Shown piece after piece: positions 55,102 through 64,000 of a stretch of 64,000 nucleotides of DNA (position 1 is its first letter; each line of letters opens with the position of its first letter). The DNA is from Buxus sempervirens (taxonomy: Eukaryota > Streptophyta > Magnoliopsida > Buxales > Buxaceae): contig OX387183.1 of assembly GCA_947561395.2 (NCBI GenBank), positions 36,382,853-36,446,852 on the forward strand, given 5' to 3'. A program made the translations under genes and the position numbers. The notes under the pieces were generated by a model. The model did no database searches, was not told where the DNA came from, and was given only the letters and a program-made list of their open reading frames with translations.

Positions 55102-57549
55102 TGTAAGACCCCAAAATTTTCCTAATTTTTTTAAAATTAAATTAATAATTAATATTTCGTGAGGATTTTATTGATGAAATTAATTTATAATCGTAGGTGA
55201 TAACATTGTTAGCGGAGATCATGAGTTTGGCACAGATCAGACCGTCGAATCGTGAGATATCGAGGTGAGATTAAATATTTTGATGATGTGTTATGATTGG
55301 ATGATTGGATAGCAAGTGATGCATGTGTGTTGCGTAGGATCATGGATATTTAAATAGGGTTTATACCCTAAGGACTACGATTAGTATTCCAAATCGTATT
55401 ACCTCTTCGTATTGCGGCTGAGAGCGACCAGAGACGAGCCAAAAACCGAAGAAGGAAGAAGAAGAAGGAGGAGGAAGAGAGAGACCGTAGCTCTTGAGTT
55501 TCTCATCTTCCCAAGAGCCTTGTGCATCCGTGAAGAGGCTTGGTCGTTGCTGTTCATAGGAGGAAGAAGAAGAACTCACGAACAAGTAGGTAGCACACTC
55601 GTTTTGTATTTTGATCGCTGTTCTTCATGTTATTTAGTTGATGAATATGTGTATATGTAGTTTGAATTTAGTAGAATATATGTGTTAGATTTGATTAGAG
55701 GGATGAAAAACTCAGATTTTGATCACTGTTTGCTGCAATTCATAGGGCACCTACTACGACCGCCTAGGCGATCGTAGGCGCCCATGTAAATCCTTTAGCC
55801 CGCTCACCCATCACCTAGACGATGGGGGTAGGCGCTTAAAACTTGTACGGGTGCCTAGAGGGACCACCTAGGCGATCCCTGAGCGCCCGTTGAAACTAAA
55901 ATTTCCCGAAAATTTAACTGGCGCCTAGATAAGCCGCCTAGGCGACCTATGCTGGGCGACCTAAACCGAAAAATGCAAATTTTTACATTTTGATTTCTAA
56001 CTCAAAATAAAATGATTTTTAATGGATTTTATCAATCAAATTAGATGATTTGAGATAGATTAAACTACCAAAATAACCTAGTTTTCCACAAAAATATTTA
56101 GGGATTTATCTTAGGTCTATAGTTGCCTAAATTTGAAAATAATAAGGGATTTGAGATTTTATACTTTTAAACTTAATAAACTGAGATACTTAATTAAGAA
56201 GTATTTATTTTAAACATTTTAATTCAAACTTCTACAGATAGAATTTTCATATTAGAGTTTCAACTCAGATAACCCAATTTTGAAAAAAATTACAGATTAG
56301 ACTATTATATGCCACTAGGCACTATTACCTAAATATAAATGAGTCCTTAGGGATGTTGGTGTCTAGTGGGCATAGCTAAATATGGATCCATAGAATAAGC
56401 TAGATAGCTAAGGGGTATTTCATTTGGGTTGATTTACTCCCATGTGTGAGCGCGCTTCCTTTGCAAGTGAGTTTTTCCTTGAGGGTCCTGTGTCTGTAGG
56501 GTCATTTCGCGTCTCGTTAATGATTCCTATACATGTGGATCATCGACCATCTCCATGTATTGATTCAGGTGCTGCATGCTGGTGGTTCATGCCAACTCAA
56601 TGAGTATGTGCGCAATAAATCGATGACTACAGCTCTTATCTTATGAGATGACTCGGGTTTGAGTGTCACAATAGCTTCGCCAATAAGACGCATGGTGGCA
56701 TAGCATTTGACGAGTGTCTTCTCATAGTCTTATCTTTCTTTGTGAGTCCTACAATGACATTAATATCATAATACACTTGTTGCTATTACATTGTCACATG
56801 CGAGATGCATGTATGTGTTATTTTATGGTTGGATGTGATTACTTGGAACATCCCAGTTATATTGGAAATGGAGTTGGTTACTATTGATTTGGATTATGCT
56901 GTAGTATTCTGGACTTGATTCTAATCGTGATTTATTTGATACATTACCATAGTAATGATTAAATGCTGATTTGTGTTTCACGATTGCTATGACTGTTTAA
57001 ACGAGACCTGCTTATCCGTGTCAGTTTTATCGTGCATAAATGATTTCTTTTATATATATAAACTATTTAATATGCATCGTGTTACTTACTGAGATATATA
57101 TTCGTATCTCACTCTTTTGTTTTCTTTTCAGTTGATACCTGAGAGAGGGATCTTAGTGGTGATATTCAGGGAGAGTTTGCTGACTTCTTGCTGGAGGATT
57201 ACTATTATCCAGATTGAGTTGAGGTTGAGGAGAGATGACTTTATGAATTATTTGACAGTTTATTTTATTATTGGACTTGATGTATTGAGAGAGTGAGAGT
57301 GTTAGCACCTTTTGATTTACCAGACTTGATTAGTTGGATTTGAGGATCATTTATTTCATTTTTATATTTATGATGATGATAGGTATTACACTTCCGCACA
57401 TTTTATTATTCCGCACTTTGATAGTCTCAAATGAATTATTTAATTTTTGGTCTAGTTCAATTGTTGATGTTGTATACATATGGGCCCAGTAGCACTTGGA
57501 TTCGGGTTCGGATGCCGGTTTTGCATTGACCCGGGTTTGAGGCGCTACG
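55102..57549 (+). mobile_element. 3' LTR of a truncated Tekay/Del-like element
   Basis: Starts TGTAAGACCCCAAAATTTT directly after a PPT and ends near 57549 in CGGGTTTGAGGCGCTACG, matching the end of the LTR at 42724 (CGGGTTCGGGCGTTACA) with its final base changed. TATTTAAATAGGG near 55348 is the probable TATA box. About 2.45 kb, no genes. Confidence 0.8.
55750..55970. repeat. CGCCTAGGCG palindrome cluster
   Basis: Repeated ACCGCCTAGGCGAT, CCACCTAGGCGAT and GCCGCCTAGGCGAC units with GGCGCC(C/T) spacers, inside the LTR leader region. Confidence 0.75.
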
Positions 57550-57836
57550 ACCAATATACTTGAAAACCGCACAATGAATGCAAATGATATTCTGTTACGC
57601 ACCATGTGTGTTGCCGATGTGGCCTAACGGCCAAAGCTTCTAGATGATACGTGGCAACCCACTTGCGCGCATGAAGAAAGCATGATATCGCCCGTAATAT
57701 ATATACGGGCATGTCCGCATACTATATGCAGATAGAACAAAATTAGGAAAATCCGCATAATAAATACAAGCAGCACACTTTTGTTTGGCCTTAACCCTTA
57801 CCTGCACATGCAATACTTATTTACATGTAATATCAT
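57550..57836 (-). mobile_element. Fragment of a TGTAGACACCCC-family LTR, probably minus strand
   Basis: Its right end carries one arm of the foldback found at 22795-22878, together with the adjoining bases (GTATTGC side), and palindromes such as CCCGTATATATATTACGGGC just beyond. It is cut at 57836 by the next LTR. Confidence 0.45.
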
Positions 57837-57872
57837 TGTGCGCAAGGTCGCACGGGTAAAAATGGGAAATTG

Positions 57873-57903
57873 GAGTCGCCACCGCCTAATGGAGTGCAGG
57901 CGG
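57873..57903 (-). other. U5 hairpin plus TGGCGACTC motif (copy 8)
   Basis: Minus orientation: stem CCGCCT/AGGCGG, then TGGCGACTC, 36 bp from the LTR end. Confidence 0.75.
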
Positions 57904-58799
57904 ACACCGGGGTGCCTAAATTTTCTATTAAGGCTTGGTCTGCGACTTGAGATTCTAAGCAAGTTCTTGGTTACAGTCTGGGGAAGTCCGTAGACACCCC
58001 AGTCCACCCCGTCGGATGAAGGATCCCATAGTTTTCCTGGTTTGAGTCAACTTTTGGTCTCTCACTCACCCGATTCCTAATCCAGCATTCAATTCGGTTA
58101 AGCCTGGCGGGACAGCCAAAGCGGTGTGGGTCCCTTTACTTGATTTAATCTTTTTAGTTAAAGATGAGATGAGTCTAATTGGGCGGACCCCGTTGGAAGG
58201 CCTGCGGATTCCTTGGTAGGCCTCAGTCTAAACCTGAGAGGCCCTTTGGGCTTTGGTTAAATGAATTGATTTATTTGAAATTCAGGTTTAAGATTAAATG
58301 ATTTTCATGCCAAGTGGGCCGGGATTACTTTGTGGGCCCACGAGCGGGCCACACAGATGGTTGCCAAGTGACTTGAGTTGTCTTTGATTAATCTTTGCCA
58401 AAATGGGCCAGGCTTTGGGCTTGGGGCCCTTTATCTGGGCTTGGGCTTGAAAGCCCAAGACTTCCTGAGTTAAGGTTTGAAAACCCTAATCTTGTTTAGT
58501 TCAATGGGCTTAGTGGGCCCGAGAGGCCCCACCCGTGGTCTCGGCCAAACCATGCCTAAATCTAGGCAACATGCTTCAAAATGGGCCTCAAGTGGTGTGG
58601 CCCACTCCTTCAGTTAGATTATCTTTATTTAACAAAAAGTGAGTTAGTCGGGCTTAGTGGGCCCCGTTGGAAGGCCCATCGGAAATCAAATTGGACTGGG
58701 TGTCCAAGGCCCATCTTGGGTTTCCGGGTCTTCTGGTTCATCCGGATTGATCAAACAAATCATGAAAATTGCAAAATATCACAAAACAGCAAAATTAAC

Positions 58800-58905
58800 A
58801 TTCTTGCCGTGTAGCCGACCTGAAGTGTCGGCTACACACAAAATCTTTTATGGCCAACACCTTTGGTCGGTTATACATGAAGAACAGGGTAGTCGATGAG
58901 TTAGG
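58800..58905. repeat. Palindrome cassette (GTAGCCGACC...GTCGGCTAC type)
   Basis: GTAGCCGACCTGAAGTGTCGGCTAC-like unit followed by weaker ones (GGCCAACACCTTTGGTCGG). Confidence 0.7.
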
Positions 58906-58945
58906 TCGGTGTGCGCGCGTGGGAAACGCGGCACGGGGAAATTCG

Positions 58946-58976
58946 GAGTCGCCACCGCCTGATGGGGTGCAGGCGG
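58946..58976 (-). other. U5 hairpin plus TGGCGACTC motif (copy 9)
   Basis: Minus orientation: stem CCGCCTG/CAGGCGG, then TGGCGACTC, 36 bp from the LTR end. Confidence 0.8.
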
Positions 58977-59954
58977 ACACCTGGGTGCCTAATCTTGTCT
59001 ATTTAGGGCTTTTGGTCTGCGGCTTGAGATTCTAAGTTTGGTTCTCGGTTGCGGTCTAGGGAAGTCTGTAGACACCCCAGTCGACCCCGTCGGATGACGG
59101 GTCCCGTGGGTTCCCTGATTTGAGTCAGCTTACTCTATTTGATTCTCACCCGATTCCTAATCCAGCATGCCCTTCGGTTAAGCCTTGGCGGGACCACCTA
59201 AGTCGTGTGGGTCCCTTTAGTTGATTTTATCTTTGCTTGATCTTAAGTTTTCTGAGTCTGAGTGGGTGGGCCCCGTTGGAAGGCCCACGGTGTCCCTGGT
59301 GGGCTTGGGTAAGCCGTGTGCCCTTGGTGGGCCTCTGTCTAGCCTAGGAGGCCCTGTGAGCTTTGGTTAATGAGTTGATTTTACTTAGTTGTTTCAGTTG
59401 GGGTTTAAGTATTTTCCATACAAAGTTGGGCCGGATCGGTTTGCGGGCCCCTTGGGTGGGCCCACATGGTGGCCAAGTAATTTTTATGTTGTCTTTTTAA
59501 TTTGCCAGAGATGGGCTGGTCACCGGGCTCGGGGCCCGTGATCCAGGTTTTGGGGCTTGAAAGCCCAATTCTTTGGAGTTTAGGGTTTGCACCCTAATTT
59601 GGTTCAGTTGGCGGGCTTTGCCGTGCCCGACAGGCCCTAGCCCTTGGTCTCGGCCAAACCAGGCAATTCACACATCCATTCACATATCCAAGGCGCGGGT
59701 GGGCCGCATTGGGTTTGGCCCGCCTGGTTCATATGGTTCATTTTACTTAAGTTATTTAATGGCATGCTTTGGTGTTTATTTGGGCTTGGTGGGCCCCGTT
59801 GGAAGGCCCACTAGTGAGCCAAGTTGGACCGGTTGGTCCAAGTCCCAAGTTGGGTTTCCGAGTGGCCCGGAAACCCTGTTGGTTCAACTGGTTTTAGTAA
59901 AAATCATCACAAAATTCGGCAAGGAATTACAATACACAAAAAATCACATTCTGG

Positions 59955-60103
59955 TGTGTATCCGGCAACTCAGGCCGGACACGAACAGGTCTCAGGTTAT
60001 CCGGCCATCATGTCCGGACATGCACAAACCCCAGGTTATCCGGCCTAAGTGGCCGGATACACCTAGGCCACAGGTGATCCGGCCTGAGTTGCCGGATCAC
60101 CCT
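59955..60103. repeat. Downstream palindrome cassette of LTR 58910-62290
   Basis: Four units of the TATCCGGC(A/C)-N-GGCCGGA type, for example GATCCGGCCTGAGTTGCCGGATC split over 60067-60092. Confidence 0.82.
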
Positions 60104-61327
60104 GGAAGGGCCTTTTTTGGGACTTTTGCCATTCGGGGTGTTTCCAGGGGGTTCCTAAGGGTTTATGTAGGTCATGTGGGCCCTTGGGTGGGCCCACATT
60201 GGTTCAGGTTTGGGGGGAGGAGCCTCATTTGGCTTCTCTCTTGGGTTTCTCAGCAAGGCAAAGGGGAACGGGGAGTGGGCTGTTGTTCCTTTCCCTTTTT
60301 GAGCCACCCCCAGCAGTCAAACAAGGACCGATGCATCCCTGTTTAGGCCTTCTGACTCCACGTGAAATAACTAGCTAAAAGGGATCCCTATCCAACATAA
60401 TGTGACAAGGCCAAACACATCATGCAAGAATCAAATGAAGCACAACAAAGATAGGAAAAAAAAAGAGACGCAAAGCATGCCTACATGCATGCTCGAAATC
60501 TCATATAGACAAAACACAAGCCCAATAAGCAACAACAGATCATGCAAGGTGGGTGGGTGCTTCTCTAGTGCTCAAAAAAATACATGCATGCATACAAAGC
60601 ATGACTCATCCGGTAGCAACAAAAGACATCGAGACAAGACCTTACGGGGTGCTTGCGACTTCAAAACATGCATCACCAAGACCTAGAACTACGCATTTTC
60701 AGACAGTCATGAGTAAGGAAACAGAACTTCATGGAGAAGGGAAGAGGAGAGGGGGTTACATAGGGGTACACGGGAAGTTAGTATGAGGGAACAGGCTCCC
60801 TTTCAAAGCAAGCACACATAGGCCCAAGCAGTGGCCGAAAATGGAGCCACCAAAGCCTCTCCCCCTCTCCTAAGGTCGTGCATGGGGTCTCCATTACCCT
60901 TGGAGACCACCATGCTACCAAGGGGTGGAGGAGAAACGCATGCAGACATTCTTTAAAACAAACATGAGCTTGGTAAAGAAGAAAAACACAGAATTATCAT
61001 AGAAAACTCTCTCTTTGACATATGTATAACAAAATGTACCAAGGAGTCTCACCTGATGATCTCCAGATGCTTAGGCAATGTGGGAACCCCTCCTGGAGGT
61101 GAGACAGTGGCTGCAGCTTCCTCCTTTGCAGCACCAACAGCAGCAAACTCTCTTGGTCTCCGTAGGAAAGTGGGGAGGAAGAAGAAAACCAGGGGTTGAA
61201 TGGCCTTGGGATGGAGTAGAAGGGTTATGGAGGGCAAAAGGAGTGGATGTGCAGGTGGGAAGAGGTGGGAGGAGCAAGCTCAAGACAGCCAAAAATAAGC
61301 CAACCCCGGAAATGAGCTACTGGTTTG

Positions 61328-61336
61328 CTATTTATA
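61328..61336 (-). promoter_or_regulatory. TATA box of LTR 58910-62290
   Basis: TATAAATAG on the minus strand, next to the palindrome cassette at 61345-61590. Confidence 0.75.
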
Positions 61337-61344
61337 GAAAACTT

Positions 61345-61590
61345 AATGTATCCGGCAACTTAGGCCGGATACACTAATGCCTCCCCTTATCCGGCCTTCA
61401 TGGCCGGATACACTAGTCTTCCTTTTTATCCGGTCTTCAAGTCCAGATACAAAACATAATCATTTGAAAATTAAATGCCGTCGCGAATTTGTCGGGCGAT
61501 CAGCGCGAATCTCGCGCGAAAATCTTCTTGTATCCGGTCTTCAAGTCCGGTCATGAAGGGTAGCTAGTGTATCCGGTATATTTGACCGGA
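61345..61590. repeat. Upstream palindrome cassette (GTATCCGGC...GCCGGATAC)
   Basis: At least five units, including TATCCGGCAACTTAGGCCGGATA-like and TATCCGGCCTTCATGGCCGGATA-like palindromes, all upstream of the minus-strand TATA box. Same theme as 59955-60103. Confidence 0.85.
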
Positions 61591-62290
61591 TACAAATCGA
61601 AAAATTACGGATTTGCCCTTCGACTTGACCGATTTGACCGATTTGACACTTTTGGATATCTACGGATCGCCCCGTACGAATTTTTGATATTTAAGATTTA
61701 GTCCCTAAGATATTTTACTGCGTTTGTCGCCACGTGTGCAGTTCTTGCGCCACATGTGCAGCTTCCGGCTTTGCTGCTTGGAAACCTTGACAGCTCATAT
61801 CTCACTCATCTGAACTCCGATTTGAGCAAACTCAATTGTGTTGAACTCGTATCAGAGCCTTCTATTTAATGACATAGGGCTAAACACTAGGCACAGGGTT
61901 CGAGGAAAATTCAACTTTTGGCCTTCCCTTAAGTTTGACTGCCCTTTGAACCTCTACTCGGACTCTGATTCCTGCAAACCCAGTTGCGTTGGAATCATGT
62001 CGAGATTCTTTATCCAAGGGTATAGAGCAAGGTACTTGGCACGGAATTCGAGGAAAAGTCAACTCTCGGCTCTTCCTTAAGTTTGACCGCCTGCAAAACC
62101 TTCATCCGGACTCCGATTCCTGCAAACCCAGTTGCATTGGACTCGTGTCGGGATTCTCTATCCATTGAGATAAAGCAAGGTGGCCAGATTTCATCTGATT
62201 AAAAGGTCAACTTTTCACCCCTCAGTGTTTGACTTTTTAGCCGGGTTTTGCATTTCTGGCTTTTCTGGAGCGCAAAAATGAGGTGCTTAC

Positions 62291-62587
62291 TTTGCAAACA
62301 GAATCTTTCTGATCCGACCTGAGTTGTCGGATCAGTACAGAAAAGTGGTTTTTTCGGATTTTTACATTGGGCTTGGATTCCAGGGCTTCTAAGGGGCTTC
62401 CAGTGTTCGTGTGGGCCCACGGTGGTGTAAATAGAATCAAACAGACCTCATTTGAAGGGAAAACCAAGGAAATAGGAGAAGGCTAGGGTTTGCCTCTCCC
62501 TTCATATATAATATTCTTCCAGAAGTAGGGTGGGGGCTTGAGTGCCCCTACCTTGGCTCCTCACCCTTCACAAAACAGCAAACCAGC
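62291..62587 (-). mobile_element. Family B LTR fragment between two LTRs
   Basis: Contains GATCCGACCTGAGTTGTCGGATC (palindrome) and GTGTGGGCCCAC. Similar to the interior of the other family B LTRs, but it overlaps in content with 58860-58909, so it is not simply the continuation of 57837-58909. Confidence 0.55.
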
Positions 62588-64000
62588 TGTGCATGCGTCG
62601 GAAACGCAGCAAGGGGAAATTTGGAGTCGCCACCACCTGATGCGATGCAGGCGGACACCTGGGTGCCTAATTTTGTTTATTTTGGACTTTTGGGCTGCGG
62701 CTTGAGATTCTAAGTAGGGTCTCGGTTGTGGTCTGGGGAAGTCCGTAGACAACCCAGTCCACCCCGTCGGATGACGGGTCCCTTGGGTTCCCTGGTTTGA
62801 GTCAGATTACTTTGGTCTCACCCGATTCCTAATCCAGCATGACATTTGTTTAAGTCTGGTGGGACCACTTGGGTGGTGTGGGTCCCTTTAATGGATTTTA
62901 TCTTGTTTTACTTAAGTTGTCTGAGTTTGATGGGGTGGGCCCCGTTGGAAGGCCCACGGTTATCTTGGTGGGCTTGGCTAAGCCCACATGTCTCTGGTGG
63001 GCCTCTGTCTAGTCCTAGAAGACCCTTTGGGCTTAGGTTAATGAGTTGATTTTACTTAATTGTCCCATTTGGAGTTTAAGTATTTTGCATGTAAAAAGGT
63101 TGGTCTACATTGATTTGAGGGCCCCTAAGTGAGCCCCCATGGTGGATGCCAAAGCATTTTTAATTTATCTTCTAAAAATTGACCAAGATGTTCTGGACAT
63201 CGGGCTTGGGGCCCATAATCCAACTTTGGGCTTGAAAACCCAAATTCCATGAAGTTGGGGTTAAACCCTCACTTGGTTTGGTTAGTGGGCGTGGGTGGGC
63301 CCGATAGGCCCTTGCCCTGGGTCTCGGCCAAACCAAGAAATTTAAGCATCATTCCACAAATCTAGGTTCGGGTGGGCCGCATTGGGTGGGGGCAGTCCTA
63401 GAGTTTCTGGGGCATGGGCACACCTGCTGGAACAGCAGGTTTAAGGTGGTCCCAATAGTAAGCTTATGGGGATTGTAGGAGCCTGCATTCATGGGTTGGC
63501 ATGCTATTATTAGAGGGGGGAAAGGGGGGTTTGCTGTACCCTTGGTTGCCTGCTGGGGGTTTTGGAACAGCAACGGGCAGTCGGGTTTCATTGCTATCCC
63601 TGGCAGCAATTTTGCATGGATCTCAGGGAAGGCTTGGACAGCAAAATTAAAGAGATAAGAGGGGGCATGCTCGTAAGGATGACATACGTATAGGCATGTA
63701 CTTAAGACAAACAAATCACCAAATAAGTTATGCACACACCAGTAAAAACAACCAAGGCCTCTTGCTGCAGATGCAGAAGATTACAATCCAAGAAAAGAGT
63801 TTAAACATGCTGATCAAGGCTAGAAATGGCAAGGCATGCTGTGGGGTAAAGGGAAGCATGTTTGGATACTTAAAAACCAGCAATTTACCGAGGGTAAAGG
63901 GAGCATGGGTATGTGCAAACCTGCTGGGAACAGCAGTAGCACCAAAGTCTACTGCTGTCCCCAGCAGCAACTTATATGGGTTGATATAAAGGGGGGTGAG
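62588..64000 (-). mobile_element. Tat-like family B LTR, runs off the window
   Basis: Plus-strand start TGTGCATGCGTCGG (left flank CCAGC), U5 hairpin, GTGGGCCCC-rich stretch as in the other copies up to GTGGGCCGCATTGGG at about 63387. There it jumps to sequence normally further along the LTR (AACAGCAGG/CCTGCTG repeats), implying an internal deletion. The end is outside the window. Confidence 0.75.
62624..62654 (-). other. U5 hairpin plus TGGCGACTC motif (copy 10)
   Basis: Minus orientation: stem CCGCCTG/CAGGTGG (one G-U pair), then TGGCGACTC, 36 bp from the LTR end. Confidence 0.78.

Larger units (their letters stand above)
57837..58909 (-). mobile_element. Tat-like family B LTR, 3' part, minus strand
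   Basis: Plus-strand start TGTGCGCAAGG at 57837 (left flank ATCAT), then U5 hairpin, GTGGGCCC-rich region and palindromes (58800-58905). Cut at 58909 by another LTR of the same family. Confidence 0.8.
58910..62290 (-). mobile_element. Tat-like family B LTR, minus strand, without matching TSD
   Basis: Plus-strand left end TGTGCGCGCG (58910), right end CAAAAATGAGGTGCTTAC (62290). It aligns with 9581-13257 over its length: U5 hairpin, GGGCCCAC motifs, TATCCGGC palindromes, TATA box, drug-like repeats of TTTGACC...GACTCCGATT. The last base of the expected TTACA end is missing and the flanks (GTCGG, TTTGC) do not match, so the right junction has been rearranged. Confidence 0.82.

Noticed and set aside
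59573-60346. 257-codon ORF on the plus strand
   Set aside because: It runs antisense through a family B LTR, across GGGCCCAC repeats and palindromes, and has no known motif.

Overview
The window is plant nuclear DNA, most likely gene-poor heterochromatin of an angiosperm. Almost everything that can be identified is transposable element: one nearly intact Ty1/copia element of the SIRE/Maximus type, many solo LTRs of Ty3/gypsy families (Tat/Ogre-like and Tekay/Del-like), a broken Helitron Rep/helicase gene, and a DNA transposon carrying an intron-containing piece of a host gene (probably COG6). I see no intact host gene, rRNA, tRNA or CRISPR array. The species cannot be told from the sequence.

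Layout. 1-7549: an outer LTR element read on the minus strand, cut off by the window edge, holding two Tat-like LTRs, one of them interrupted by a Tekay-like solo LTR. 7550-8889 and 46988-47987: the two halves of one minus-strand Helitron gene, separated by a 38.1 kb nested insertion (8890-46987, TSD GCAGG). From the outside in, that stack is: a gag-only Tat-like element with a gag pseudogene at 15044-17391 and its 3' LTR at 44535-46987; inside it a solo LTR at 9581-13257 (TSD TCCAG) and a split solo LTR at 18139-42724 (TSD TGGTG); inside that a split solo LTR at 20506-42164 (TSD GATTG); and inside that four insertions: solo LTRs 22348-25106 (ACCCT), 25623-29196 (TTATG) and 40321-42140 (GTAAC), plus the full-length copia element 29216-39438 (ACATG). 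Every one of these TSDs is a perfect 5-bp match, so the order of insertion can be read directly.

47988-50146 is unassigned non-coding DNA with small duplications. 50147-54076 is a 3.9 kb element with long inverted termini and the COG6-like fragment. 54862-57549 is the 3' end of a Tekay-like element (integrase remnant, PPT, LTR). 57550-64000 is a pile of Tat-like LTRs nested in one another and running off the window.

The copia element (gag, pol, third ORF) is the only unit with near-complete coding capacity. It has an in-frame stop between gag and pol and one frameshift in its third ORF. The two most interesting signals are not genes. First, all ten Tat-like LTR 3' ends carry a small hairpin whose stem sequence differs between families but stays paired, followed by the same TGGCGACTC motif. 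Second, many LTRs carry arrays of short palindromes just upstream of the TATA box, and in two Tat-like families again about 1 kb downstream, with sequence themes that differ from copy to copy.
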